Part shown: positions 26,638 to 35,787 of the stretch, piece by piece
Numbering within the stretch: the stretch's first letter is position 1
How the letters are laid out: each line of letters opens with the position of its first letter
Source of the DNA: RGIG9608 sp045602425
GTDB taxonomy: Bacteria; Bacteroidota; Bacteroidia; Bacteroidales; Paludibacteraceae
NCBI GenBank assembly: GCA_045602425.1
Contig: JAZSBO010000014.1
Location: forward strand, 138,405-202,404
Length of the DNA: 64,000 bases
Reading direction: 5' to 3'
Position numbers and translations under genes: made by a program
The notes under the pieces: model-generated
The model's input: only the letters and a program-made list of their open reading frames with translations
Databases searched by the model: none
Told to the model about the DNA's origin: nothing

Positions 26638-28521
26638 CTATTTATTATAATTTTCGTAATAATCAATAAATGCCATATTTACGCGTTTGACGCCACCAGG
26701 AGTTGGATAGTTGCCTGTAAAATACCAATCGCCTAGGTGATTCGGGCATGCTTTGTGTAAACCTTCGATAGGTTGAAATACAATTTCAACTTCAGATTTA
26801 ATATTTTTAGGGAGTAATAGTTCTACAATTTTTTGCGAAATCTCTTTTTCCGAGAAAGGTGTATATACATTTTTTACTTTATTTTCCATTTGGGTTATAG
26901 GAAGAGCAAGTTGTTCTTTGCATGCATTGTAGGTGTCAATTACTTTGTTCCACAATCCTCGCTCTTGCAATAATTCCATTGCCGCTTTGAATGCCACAAA
27001 TTGATCCATGGATTCCATATCAATTCCATAGAAGTCAGGATAACGTATTTGTGGAGACGAACTTACGATGACGATTTTTTTAGGATTTAATCGGTCAAGA
27101 ATACTTAGAATACTTTGTTTTAATGTTGTACCGCGTACGATACTATCATCAATAATTACTAAATTATCTACATTTGGTACAATGCTTCCGTATGTTATGT
27201 CGTATACGTGTGCAGCTAAATCATCACGACTTGTTCCTTCTGTAATGAATGTGCGAAGTTTGATATCTTTAATTGCAACTTTCTCTGTACGAATACGTTT
27301 CGACAGAATTTCTTGTAGCTCTGAAGCTGTTGGTTGTTGTTTGAATTCTGCAATACGTTTTATTTTTTGCTCATTAAGATAATCTTCAAACCCTTCTACA
27401 AGTCCAAAATATGCAACCTCTGCAGTATTCGGAATAAAAGAGAATACCGTATTTTCAATGTCGTAGTTGATAGCTTCTAATACAGGTTGTAGCAACATTT
27501 TACCTAAGGTTTTTCGTTCTTGGTAGATGTCGCAATCATTACCTCTACTTGTATAAATACGTTCAAATGAGCATGAGAAGAATCCTTTGGGTTCTATAAT
27601 TTGTTCAAGGCGAACCTCTCCTTTGTGGTTAATAAGTAAAGCCTGACCTGGCAATAACTCGTGAATGTCATTTGCTTCGATGTCCATAGCTGTTTGAATA
27701 GCAGGTCGTTCGGAAGCAACAACTACAATTTCATCGCTTTTGTACCAAAATGCAGTGCGGATACCCCAAGGATCGCGAATAGCAAAAGCTTCGCCACTAC
27801 CAGTTATGCCTTCGATGACGTATCCTCCATCCCATATTGGGCATGCAGTTTTTAATACATTGGCAATATCTATATTCTCTTCGATGTAGTTTGTGATTTC
27901 ACGATTGATTTTTCCTTGTTGTTCGGCAATGGCGAAAAGACGTTCAACTTCACGGTCGAGGCGATGCCCCATGTGCTCAAGTAAAAAATAGCTGTCGGCA
28001 TAACGACGAGGATGTTGACCTTTTTCTACTAATTCGTTGTAGACTTCGTCATTGTTAATCATCGAAAAGTTACCACATAATGCTAAATTTTTTGCTTTCC
28101 AATTGTTTCTTCTTAAAAAAGGATGAAGATACGAAATACCGCTTTTGCCTGTGGTAGAATAGCGTAAATGGCCAATGTATAATTCGCCTGCGAATGGCAT
28201 ATTGTAGGTAGCAAATTCTGCATCGTTTATTTGCTCTTTTGAATAATTCTTTGCGTAACTTTTATAGGTTGTATTAAAAACTTCGGGAATGGCACTTGAA
28301 CCAAGAGCACGTTCCCGAAACATATATTCTTCGCCAGGTTTGGCATTCATTTTTACGCAAGCTATACCAGCACCTTCTTGTCCGCGATTTTTTTGTTTCT
28401 CCATCATAAGATAGAGTTTCTGCATTGGATATTGCCAAGTACCGTATTTGTTTTGGTAATATTTTAATGGTTTTAGTAGGCGTATCATCGCAACGCCACA
28501 GTCGTGCTTTAGAGGTTCCAT
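26638..28521 (-). CDS. purF: amidophosphoribosyltransferase-type protein (class II glutamine amidotransferase)
   Basis: 627 residues, longer than E. coli PurF but of the form I recall from Bacteroidota. The N-terminus MEPLKHDCGVAMIRLL gives a 7-residue propeptide before the nucleophile Cys8. NRGQEGAGIAC and HLRYSTTGKSG complete the Ntn glutaminase site. The PRTase half has the VIIDDSIVRGTTLK PRPP loop. Extra sequence between the domains includes FEDYLNEQKIKRIAEFK. It makes 5-phosphoribosylamine, the first committed purine intermediate. First gene of purF-carA-carB-guaA. Unlike the two downstream amidotransferases, its glutaminase looks intact. Confidence 0.85.
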   Translation of the reverse strand: MEPLKHDCGVAMIRLLKPLKYYQNKYGTWQYPMQKLYLMMEKQKNRGQEGAGIACVKMNAKPGEEYMFRERALGSSAIPEVFNTTYKSYAKNYSKEQINDAEFATYNMPFAGELYIGHLRYSTTGKSGISYLHPFLRRNNWKAKNLALCGNFSMINNDEVYNELVEKGQHPRRYADSYFLLEHMGHRLDREVERLFAIAEQQGKINREITNYIEENIDIANVLKTACPIWDGGYVIEGITGSGEAFAIRDPWGIRTAFWYKSDEIVVVASERPAIQTAMDIEANDIHELLPGQALLINHKGEVRLEQIIEPKGFFSCSFERIYTSRGNDCDIYQERKTLGKMLLQPVLEAINYDIENTVFSFIPNTAEVAYFGLVEGFEDYLNEQKIKRIAEFKQQPTASELQEILSKRIRTEKVAIKDIKLRTFITEGTSRDDLAAHVYDITYGSIVPNVDNLVIIDDSIVRGTTLKQSILSILDRLNPKKIVIVSSSPQIRYPDFYGIDMESMDQFVAFKAAMELLQERGLWNKVIDTYNACKEQLALPITQMENKVKNVYTPFSEKEISQKIVELLLPKNIKSEVEIVFQPIEGLHKACPNHLGDWYFTGNYPTPGGVKRVNMAFIDYYENYNK

Positions 28522-28796
28522 ATTGTAATACTATCGTTAGAGGATGTAAATATATCAAAAAAAACAATCCTTAAGGATTGCAGTATCAATGTAAAAATAT
28601 AAGAGATGAAAAAGAAGTCAGACTTTTTTGCTCTGATACAATTTTTGATTTTTGCGTTGTGTAGCAGTTGTATCATTTTTTATGATGATTCAAATGTTGA
28701 CTTATTTTGCATACAAAAATACAATAAAATCCCATATACAAGTATAAATAATGGAAATATTTATTAACAAAAAGACAGGACCTAATTTCTATCTTT
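28522..28796 (-). other. 275-base gap upstream of purF with possible leader
   Basis: No gene. A minus-strand TATTTTTG box is at 28714-28721, about 190 bases upstream of purF. A weak stem GATACAA/TTGTATC and a terminator-like hairpin (28556-28580) lie between it and the ATG. It could be an attenuated purF leader, or simply the 3' end of the upstream operon plus an unrecognised purF promoter. Confidence 0.35.
28556..28580 (-). terminator. hairpin with T-run upstream of purF
   Basis: CAATCC-TTAA-GGATTG palindrome (28565-28580) followed on the minus strand by eight T residues. It may end transcription from the fecCD-type gene or act as an attenuator, 35 bases before the purF ATG. Confidence 0.55.
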
Positions 28797-29783
28797 TTAT
28801 CTATTTTTCATTATAATCCAAATAATAATAGGAGCACCTACAAGCGAACTGATTGCATTGATAGGAAGCACATAGCCATCTAATGTTACTTGAGAAAGCA
28901 AATCGCAGATTAACAAAAGATTAGCACCTGTCAAAAGAACAGCAGGTATAGTTATTCTATGATCAGAAGTTTTCCACATAAGTCGTACTAAATGGGGTAC
29001 TGCAACCCCAATAAAAGCTATCGGACCAGTAAAAGCAGTTACTCCTCCTGCAAGTAATGCCGTTGCTACAATAATAAGTAATCGTACTTTAACCACAGAA
29101 ACTCCTAATGCTTTAGCATAATTTTCACCAAGAAGCAATACATTAAGAGGTTTAAGAATAAGAAAAACAATAAAAATACCAACAAATACAATTGGAATCA
29201 TTGCTTTCATATAGCTCCATGTAACCGCAGACAAATCGCCAAAAGTCCACACAACAAACAACTTCAAAGAATCAGGATTACTTATATTTTGCAAAACGCT
29301 TACTATAGAACCTGCTATTTGCCCAAACATCATACCAACAATAAGCAATGTTACAGAATCTTGTATTTTGAAAGAAACTGAAAGTACTAAAAGTAATACA
29401 AAAACTGCACCTAAAACCGCTGATATTACAAGTCCCCAACCACTTTGTAAAAAATACATCGGGAGAAAACTTCCTGCCAAAATATAGACAGCAACCCCCA
29501 AACTTGCTCCAGAACTAACTCCTAATACATAAGGACCAGCTAAAGGATTTCGAAAAAGCGTTTGCATTAATAATCCAGAAACAGCAACAGCCATTCCCGT
29601 AACAACAGCGGTAACGGCTTTAGGTAAACGGAAATTATTTATAATATCGTGATAAATAGAATTTTGAGCAAAGACCTCATTAAAAGGAATTCGCACACTA
29701 CCCCACAAAATATCTGCAAAAAACAATAAGAATAGGAGTATTACCGAAATAAAAAAAAGTATTTTCTGCTTCATTCCTCCCAT
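28797..29783 (-). CDS. FecCD-family ABC transporter permease (iron-siderophore/cobalamin type)
   Basis: 328 residues, 9-10 membrane helices. Family landmarks: FRLPKAVTAVVTGMAVAVSGLLMQTLFRNPLAGPYVLGVSSGA (helices 2-3) and TGPIAFIGVAVPHLVR near the C-terminus. It would form the BtuC/FhuB-like channel with a periplasmic binding protein and an ATPase, but no partner gene is within the window. The ATG at 29783 is 1 base from the RlmI-like stop; Met4 is an alternative start. Last gene of the long minus-strand run. Confidence 0.88.
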   Translation of the reverse strand: MGGMKQKILFFISVILLFLLFFADILWGSVRIPFNEVFAQNSIYHDIINNFRLPKAVTAVVTGMAVAVSGLLMQTLFRNPLAGPYVLGVSSGASLGVAVYILAGSFLPMYFLQSGWGLVISAVLGAVFVLLLVLSVSFKIQDSVTLLIVGMMFGQIAGSIVSVLQNISNPDSLKLFVVWTFGDLSAVTWSYMKAMIPIVFVGIFIVFLILKPLNVLLLGENYAKALGVSVVKVRLLIIVATALLAGGVTAFTGPIAFIGVAVPHLVRLMWKTSDHRITIPAVLLTGANLLLICDLLSQVTLDGYVLPINAISSLVGAPIIIWIIMKNR

Positions 29784-29784
29784 A

Positions 29785-30978
29785 CTATTCCACCCAAAGA
29801 ACCAAACCTTTTAAATACTCACTTTCTGGGTGATATATATTTATTGGATGATCAGCTGGTTGTGTCAATTGATTTAAAATCCGAACATTGCGTTTACTTT
29901 GCACAGCAGCACTCATCACTGCCAAACGAAATTGCTCTTTAGTTACTACCTGAGAACATGAAAAAGTAAATAAAATTCCATTCGGACGAATTTGCTCAAA
30001 CGCTTTTGCATTCAGTTTTCGATAACCAATCAATGCTTTTTTTAACACATCACGATGTTTAGCAAATGCTGGCGGGTCAAGTATTATTAAATCATATTGA
30101 TCTTTAATATTTTCTAAATACTTAAAAGCATCTTCTACAACAGCTTTATGTCGTGCATCGTTAGTAAAATTTAATTCTACATTTTGCTTCGTCAAATCAA
30201 TTGCTTTAGCAGAACTATCAACCGAGCAAACCGATTTTGCTCCTCCACGCATTGCATAAAACGAAAATCCTCCTGTATAGCAGAACATATTCAAAACATC
30301 ACGTCCTTTAGAATAAAATTCCAACAACGCACGATTCTCTCGTTGGTCAATAAAAAAACCTGTTTTCTGACCGCGAAGCCAGTCAACATTAAATTTTAAA
30401 CCACGTTCTACTGCAACACAATTTTTAGGACAATTTCCGACAAGATAACAATTCTCGTGATTTAAAGAAGCTTTGTAAGGTAATGTCCCTTCCGATTTAT
30501 AATAAACATTTTTTAATCCTTCAACAACTTGTATTAAGCAATCTGCGATTATTTCTTTTGCATAATGCATGCCCACAGAATGTGCTTGAACAACAGCCGT
30601 ATCTGCATAAATATCAACTACCAATCCAGGTAAAGCATCACCCTCGCCATGTATCAAACGATAAGTATTATTATCACTAACTACCAATCCTAACGATTTG
30701 CGTATTTCATAAGCACGTTTTATTTTTCGTAACCAAAATCCAGAATCAATCAATTCATTCTTATCAAAAGAAAGTATACGGACTGCAATACTTCCTATTT
30801 GGTAATGCCCTTTAGCAACAAGTTTTCCAAAAGAATCAACAACATCAACAACATCACCTTCCTCAGGCTTCCCTTCTATACGATCTATTGCACCAGAAAA
30901 CACCCACAAATGAAAACGTTGCAATGTTTCTTCTCTTTTTGGTTTTAATACAATAGTAGGATTTTTTTTAACTTTCAT
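29785..30978 (-). CDS. RlmI/RlmK-like class I SAM-dependent rRNA methyltransferase
   Basis: 397 residues. N-terminal PUA domain (about 1-90), central EEHGxLP-like segment (KSEGTLPYKA), then a Rossmann methyltransferase with VLNMFCYTGGFSFYAMRGGAKSV (SAM loop) and LIILDPPAFAKHR (catalytic DPPxF). This is the RlmI (m5C1962 of 23S rRNA) family pattern. The exact position modified is an inference. Three bases downstream of the exonuclease gene. Confidence 0.87.
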   Translation of the reverse strand: MKVKKNPTIVLKPKREETLQRFHLWVFSGAIDRIEGKPEEGDVVDVVDSFGKLVAKGHYQIGSIAVRILSFDKNELIDSGFWLRKIKRAYEIRKSLGLVVSDNNTYRLIHGEGDALPGLVVDIYADTAVVQAHSVGMHYAKEIIADCLIQVVEGLKNVYYKSEGTLPYKASLNHENCYLVGNCPKNCVAVERGLKFNVDWLRGQKTGFFIDQRENRALLEFYSKGRDVLNMFCYTGGFSFYAMRGGAKSVCSVDSSAKAIDLTKQNVELNFTNDARHKAVVEDAFKYLENIKDQYDLIILDPPAFAKHRDVLKKALIGYRKLNAKAFEQIRPNGILFTFSCSQVVTKEQFRLAVMSAAVQSKRNVRILNQLTQPADHPINIYHPESEYLKGLVLWVE

Positions 30979-30980
30979 TT

Positions 30981-31562
30981 TTATTCTTCTAACAAATTGA
31001 ATTTCTTATAAATACGCAAGCAACTCCATGCATCAAGAGCGGCATATTTTCGTTGAGCATCAGTTAACTTTTCTGCTTCCCAATTAGACAAACGCTGACG
31101 TTTTGATATTTTTCTTTTAAAAAGAATTGCATAAATTTTCTGCAAACTCAAACTTTCAAATCCTAACATTTTCGCTTTTTGCTGAATATCAACAAATCCA
31201 TTAGGTGAAAAATTTAAATACCTCTCTAAAGCCAATAAATCATTTGAAACAGAAAACCCTATTTTTTGTACTTTTCCGTCAGCCAACAAATTGAACAACG
31301 GCTTATAAGCACCTATTTTATTTAATCTAAAAAGGAAGCATTTTGTTTCTGTCGATAATTGTATTAATGCAACTTTATTTTGATTCTCATATCCTTGACG
31401 GAACGAAGGACGCGTCTCGGTATCAAACCCCAACTGATGTTTTTGACTTAACATCGCAACTGCAATTGCTGCCGTCAGACGATTCTCTACAACTACAACC
31501 TCAATATTACACTTCTCTAAAGGGAGCGAATCAACTTCTTCTTTTGTTATTGAACAAATCAT
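30981..31562 (-). CDS. 3'-5' exonuclease (RNase D/WRN-like DEDDy fold)
   Basis: 193 residues, a single DEDDy exonuclease domain. ExoI is LGFDTETRPSF, ExoII includes KIGFSVSNDLLAL, and ExoIII is YAALDAWSCLRIY (Tyr and Asp of the DEDDy type). No HRDC domain, so it is not full RNase D; these short forms are common in Bacteroidota. RNA or DNA substrate not determinable. The ATG overlaps the DUF5063 stop (TAATG). Confidence 0.85.
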   Translation of the reverse strand: MICSITKEEVDSLPLEKCNIEVVVVENRLTAAIAVAMLSQKHQLGFDTETRPSFRQGYENQNKVALIQLSTETKCFLFRLNKIGAYKPLFNLLADGKVQKIGFSVSNDLLALERYLNFSPNGFVDIQQKAKMLGFESLSLQKIYAILFKRKISKRQRLSNWEAEKLTDAQRKYAALDAWSCLRIYKKFNLLEE

Positions 31563-32077
31563 TAAGAATCTAAATCATCGCCAGCATTATAATAAACCTT
31601 ATGCAATGCTTGCATTATACTTAAAAGTTTCTGTCCCCAATGTTCAGAAAACCCTGTAAGACAAATATTTAATGCATCGTTTTGGACCATTTCATCATTA
31701 TATTGACAACACAAAACGTAATCTTTCAATTCTTGGTAAACATCTGCTAACAACTCTGAAACTGTCGCATAAACTGGTGTTTCACTCAAGTGCATTTCAG
31801 GAGCATATACCGTCAAAAAATCATCAGAAGCACCTAATAATTCTGCCACAGAAAGTCGAACTCGCTCGTAATCGTATTCCGTAACAAAACGTTCAGGCGA
31901 TTCTTCAAAGTTACATTTAGGAATCTTTAATAAAGACGTTTTCAGATAAATCAAAGGTAGAATTTTCAACAATTTCGAAATAAAATCCTTCTTTTCATAA
32001 TTAGAAACTTGCTCTATAAACGAACAAGTTTCTAACGAAACAGTAATAAACTCAACACGTTCTTTCAATTGTGTCAT
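31562..32077 (-). CDS. DUF5063 domain-containing protein
   Basis: 171 residues, soluble and all-helical by composition, with FVTEYDYERVRLSVAELLG and a C-terminal SEHWGQKLLSIMQALHKVYY segment that I associate with DUF5063. Function unknown. Translationally coupled to the exonuclease (1-base overlap) and 3 bases after folD. Confidence 0.7.
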   Translation of the reverse strand: MTQLKERVEFITVSLETCSFIEQVSNYEKKDFISKLLKILPLIYLKTSLLKIPKCNFEESPERFVTEYDYERVRLSVAELLGASDDFLTVYAPEMHLSETPVYATVSELLADVYQELKDYVLCCQYNDEMVQNDALNICLTGFSEHWGQKLLSIMQALHKVYYNAGDDLDS

Positions 32078-32080
32078 AAC

Positions 32081-32956
32081 TTAGGATTTTATTTCTGTTG
32101 CAAGCAGTGTATTTTTTAACAATGAAACTATAGTCATTGGACCTACACCACCTGGCACTGGCGTTATATAAGAACATTTCGGAGCTACTTCGTCAAATTT
32201 CACATCACCTTTCAACTTCCAACCACTTTTTGTTTCTGCAGAAGGAACACGCGTCGTACCAACATCTATCACTACAGCACCTTCTTTTACCATATCTGCA
32301 GTAAGAAATTCTGGACTCCCAAGTGCAACAATAATTATATCCGCCTGCGAAACTATCTCTTTTAAATTTTCCGTACGACTATGGCAAACCGTAACAGTTG
32401 CATCACCCGGATATGCCTTTTGCATCATCAGACTTGCAACAGGTTTCCCCACAATATTGCTACGTCCAATCACTACACAATTTTTCCCTTTGGTAGGTAT
32501 TTCATAACGTTTCAACAACTCAAGAATACCAGCAGGCGTAGCAGAAACAAACGCAGGTAATCCAATCGACGTTCTTCCTACATTTATCGGATGAAAACCA
32601 TCAACATCTTTTCGATAATCGATAGCCTCAATAACTTTTTGCTCTGAGATGTGTTTCGGCAAAGGTAATTGAACAATAAAACCGTCGATTTCTTTATCGT
32701 TATTCAATTTTTCTACCACAGAAAGAATTTCTTCTTCTGTAACATCGGCTTCGAAACGTATTAAAGTCGATTCAAAACCAACTTGTTCACATGCTTTCAC
32801 TTTGTGAGCAACATAAGTTTCACTACCACCATCGTGTCCTACAAGAATTGCAGCCAAATGTGGGACCTTCAATCCTTGTACTTTTCTCTGCTTCACTGTT
32901 TCTGCTATTTCGGCCTTAACAATATCGGCAATAGCTTTTCCATCTATCAATTGCAT
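32081..32956 (-). CDS. folD: bifunctional methylenetetrahydrofolate dehydrogenase/cyclohydrolase
   Basis: 291 residues. VGHDGGSETYVAHKVKACEQVG holds the catalytic Lys/Tyr region, GFIVQLPLPKH is the family signature, VVIGRSNIVGKPVASLMM is the NADP loop, and TPVPGGVGPMTIVSLL closes the protein. It interconverts 5,10-methylene- and 10-formyl-THF, feeding purine and formyl-Met synthesis. In a tight run 3 bases after ffh. Confidence 0.96.
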   Translation of the reverse strand: MQLIDGKAIADIVKAEIAETVKQRKVQGLKVPHLAAILVGHDGGSETYVAHKVKACEQVGFESTLIRFEADVTEEEILSVVEKLNNDKEIDGFIVQLPLPKHISEQKVIEAIDYRKDVDGFHPINVGRTSIGLPAFVSATPAGILELLKRYEIPTKGKNCVVIGRSNIVGKPVASLMMQKAYPGDATVTVCHSRTENLKEIVSQADIIIVALGSPEFLTADMVKEGAVVIDVGTTRVPSAETKSGWKLKGDVKFDEVAPKCSYITPVPGGVGPMTIVSLLKNTLLATEIKS

Positions 32957-32959
32957 AAA

Positions 32960-34264
32960 TTAACGTCTTTTAAAAGGATTTTTTTGAACATATCGCATCA
33001 TTTTTCTCATTTCATCAAATTGTTTCAAAAGTCGATTAACTTCTTGAATAGAAGTTCCACTTCCTGTAGCAATTCTATTTCTTCGACTTCCATTCAACAA
33101 TTGAGGATTTGCTCTTTCTTCTTTTGTCATCGAGAAGATAATTGCCTCAACACCTTTAAATGCATTTTCATCAATATCAACATTTTTCAAAGCTTTCCCT
33201 ACCCCGGGAATCATCGAAGCTAAATCTTTCAAATTACCCATCTTTTTTATTTGCTCTAATTGCGAAAGGAAATCGTTAAAATCGAACTGATTTTTTGCAA
33301 TTTTCTTACTTATGCGACGGGCTACTTCTTCGTCAAATTCATTTTGAGCTCGCTCTACAAACGACACAATATCGCCCATTCCAAGAATACGATCAGCCAT
33401 ACGTTCTGGATGGAATAAATCTATCGCATCCATTTTTTCGCCCGTACCTATGAACTTAATTGGTTTATTTACAACTGAACGAATCGACAATGCAGCACCA
33501 CCACGAGCATCGCCATCAAGTTTAGTCAGAACAACTCCATCAAAATCTAATCGTTCATTAAACTCTTTGGCAGTATTTACAGCATCTTGTCCCGTCATCG
33601 AATCGACTACAAACAAAATTTCTTGTGGCGAAACTGCTTTTTTGATAGCCGATATTTCTTGCATCATTTCCTCATCAACTGCTAAACGACCTGCAGTATC
33701 AATAATCACTAAATCGAAACCATTTTTACGTGCATACGAAATTGAATTTTCAGCAATTTTAATAGGATTAGAATTTCCTTCTTCGGTATAAACAGGCACT
33801 TGTATAGATTCACCTACAACTTTTAATTGTTCAATAGCTGCTGGACGATAAACATCGCAAGCAACCAACAAAGGTTTCTTCCCTTTACGTTGTTTTAATA
33901 GATTTGCTAATTTTCCTGAAAAAGTTGTTTTTCCTGACCCTTGTAATCCTGACATTAAAATAATAGCAGGAGAGCCTTTTATATTAACCTCCTCGTTTTT
34001 TCCTCCCATCAAAGTAGCCAGCTCATCATGCACAACTTTCACTAAAAGTTGTCCTGGCTGAACAGCAGTCAAGACATTCATACCCAACGCTTTTTCTTTT
34101 ACTTGGTCAGTAAAAACTTTAGCAACTTTATAATTCACGTCAGCCTCAAGCAATGCTTTTCTTACATCTTTCAACGTTTCTGCAACGTTTATTTCAGTTA
34201 TTCTACCCTGCCCTTTTAATATTTTAAACGAGCGCTCTAAACGTTCACTTAATCCTTCAAACAT
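32960..34264 (-). CDS. ffh: signal recognition particle protein Ffh
   Basis: 434 residues: N domain, G domain with G1 GLQGSGKTTFSGKLA, G3 DTAGRLAVDEEMM, G4 TKLDGDARGG, and a C-terminal M domain ending KPFKRR-like (KNPFKRR). It binds 4.5S RNA and signal peptides to target membrane proteins. A minus-strand -7 box (34293-34300) and a TAGGAGAA stretch before the ATG are visible. SD-like leaders are rare in this window. Confidence 0.96.
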   Translation of the reverse strand: MFEGLSERLERSFKILKGQGRITEINVAETLKDVRKALLEADVNYKVAKVFTDQVKEKALGMNVLTAVQPGQLLVKVVHDELATLMGGKNEEVNIKGSPAIILMSGLQGSGKTTFSGKLANLLKQRKGKKPLLVACDVYRPAAIEQLKVVGESIQVPVYTEEGNSNPIKIAENSISYARKNGFDLVIIDTAGRLAVDEEMMQEISAIKKAVSPQEILFVVDSMTGQDAVNTAKEFNERLDFDGVVLTKLDGDARGGAALSIRSVVNKPIKFIGTGEKMDAIDLFHPERMADRILGMGDIVSFVERAQNEFDEEVARRISKKIAKNQFDFNDFLSQLEQIKKMGNLKDLASMIPGVGKALKNVDIDENAFKGVEAIIFSMTKEERANPQLLNGSRRNRIATGSGTSIQEVNRLLKQFDEMRKMMRYVQKNPFKRR

Positions 34265-34292
34265 ATTTCTATTCTCCTATTTTTTTCGATTG

Positions 34293-34300
34293 CAAAGATA
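34293..34300 (-). promoter_or_regulatory. -7 promoter box for ffh
   Basis: CAAAGATA on the plus strand (TATCTTTG on the minus strand) in the 47-base mnmA-ffh gap, 28 bases upstream of the ffh ATG. Confidence 0.5.
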
Positions 34301-34311
34301 AAGTTTAATTA

Positions 34312-35376
34312 CTAAAAAATGACTCCCGATCCATAACAAATACGAGCCGAAGCATCGTAAATAACTCCAAATTGACCAGGAGCTACACCTTGTTGTTTTT
34401 CGTCTGTTTTTATTATATAAACATCACCATTTTTCGAAATTTTTCCTGCAGAAAAATTAGGTGTATGACGAATCTTAAACATAATATCATGTTCTCCTTC
34501 AAAATCACCCCATAAATCTTCAGTTATAAAATGCATAGAATGCAAACGTACTTGATTTTCATACTGTTTTTCAGTATCATAACCACAAGAAACATAAACG
34601 ATATTTTCTTCTATATCTTTTTTAATCACATACCAAGGTCCGCCGCTCAAACCCAATCCTTTTCGTTGTCCAATCGTATGGAACCAAAATCCATTGTGTT
34701 TCCCAAGAATTTTTCCTGTCTCGAACTCAACTATCAGACCCTGTTTTTCACCAAGATTTCTACGAATAAAATCATTGTAATTTATTTTTCCAAGAAAGCA
34801 AATTCCTTGACTATCTTTTCGATAAGCACTCGGCATTTGTGCTTCAACTGCAATTTTTCGCACTTCATTTTTCATCAAATGTCCCAAAGGGAACATCAAT
34901 TTCGAAAGCTGACGATAAGTAATCTGTGCTAAAAAATCAGTTTGATCTTTAACGGGATCAACCGCTGTTCCTAAATAATATTTTCCATTTTCTTGAACAA
35001 CAGAAGCATAATGCCCTGTGGATATTTTATCAAAACAATGTCCCCATTTCTCATCAAAATAACCAAATTTAATCATCCGATTACACATCATATCAGGATT
35101 TGGTGTCAAGCCCTTTCGTACTTGCTCAATAGTATAAGCAACAACATGTTCCCAATATTCTTCATGTAATGACACTTCTTCGTAACGACAACCATATTTC
35201 TTCGCCATCATCTTCACAATAGCCACATCGTCTTCAGCTGAACAATCGATATAACCTTGTTCATTTTCCATACCAATGCGAATATAATACAACGTAGGAT
35301 TATAGCCTTGTTCTTTCAACAAATGTACAGTAACCGAACTATCTACACCTCCCGAAATCAATGCTGCAATTTCCAT
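34312..35376 (-). CDS. mnmA: tRNA-specific 2-thiouridylase MnmA
   Basis: 354 residues. PP-loop ALISGGVDSSVTVHLL, first catalytic Cys in NPDMMCNRMIKFG, second in DSQGICFLGKI, and HTIGQRKGLGLSGG. It adds the 2-thio group to wobble U34 of tRNA Lys/Glu/Gln. The N-terminus lacks the usual 'SKVVVGMSGG' stretch and begins directly MEIAALISGG, slightly short but functional-looking. One base after the S4 protein gene. Confidence 0.94.
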   Translation of the reverse strand: MEIAALISGGVDSSVTVHLLKEQGYNPTLYYIRIGMENEQGYIDCSAEDDVAIVKMMAKKYGCRYEEVSLHEEYWEHVVAYTIEQVRKGLTPNPDMMCNRMIKFGYFDEKWGHCFDKISTGHYASVVQENGKYYLGTAVDPVKDQTDFLAQITYRQLSKLMFPLGHLMKNEVRKIAVEAQMPSAYRKDSQGICFLGKINYNDFIRRNLGEKQGLIVEFETGKILGKHNGFWFHTIGQRKGLGLSGGPWYVIKKDIEENIVYVSCGYDTEKQYENQVRLHSMHFITEDLWGDFEGEHDIMFKIRHTPNFSAGKISKNGDVYIIKTDEKQQGVAPGQFGVIYDASARICYGSGVIF

Positions 35377-35377
35377 T

Positions 35378-35782
35378 TTAAATATCTTCTACTAAAAAAT
35401 CATCATACATATAACTATCCTCGATAAAATCAGTTAATTCCCTACGTTCTTTTTTCGTAGGTCGTCCACTTCCTTTTGCTCTAAAACCATTATTCTGATT
35501 TATTGCATTTAATAGGTTTATTTGTTCGGACGATGTTATATCACTAATACACAAATCTACTAATTTTGCACCAACACGTCCTGTTGGAATACTCAAAACT
35601 TTGTATAAAAATAAAACTGGCCCTTTTTTAATACCAATTTCATCGCCAACACTTAATAAAAATGCTGGCTTTACCGCTTTACTCGCAACAAAAACCTTTC
35701 CTTTTCGACAAGCATCTGTAGCCGAAGCCCTCGTCTTAAAAAGACGAACTTCCCAAAGGTACTTATCAATTCGGACAGACAT
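35378..35782 (-). CDS. S4-domain RNA-binding protein (Hsp15-like)
   Basis: 134 residues. The N-terminal S4 fold starts MSVRIDKYLWEVRLFKTRASATDACRKG, the pattern of Hsp15/HslR, which binds 50S subunits with stalled nascent chains. The C-terminal tail is charged (GSGRPTKKERRELTDF). In a ribosome-related run between pth and mnmA. Confidence 0.83.
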   Translation of the reverse strand: MSVRIDKYLWEVRLFKTRASATDACRKGKVFVASKAVKPAFLLSVGDEIGIKKGPVLFLYKVLSIPTGRVGAKLVDLCISDITSSEQINLLNAINQNNGFRAKGSGRPTKKERRELTDFIEDSYMYDDFLVEDI

Positions 35783-35787
35783 ATTAT

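Noticed and set aside
28522..28720. Known purine, PRPP or glutamine riboswitch before purF
   Set aside because: I could not find the conserved core bases of any of these; only a simple terminator-like hairpin is supported.
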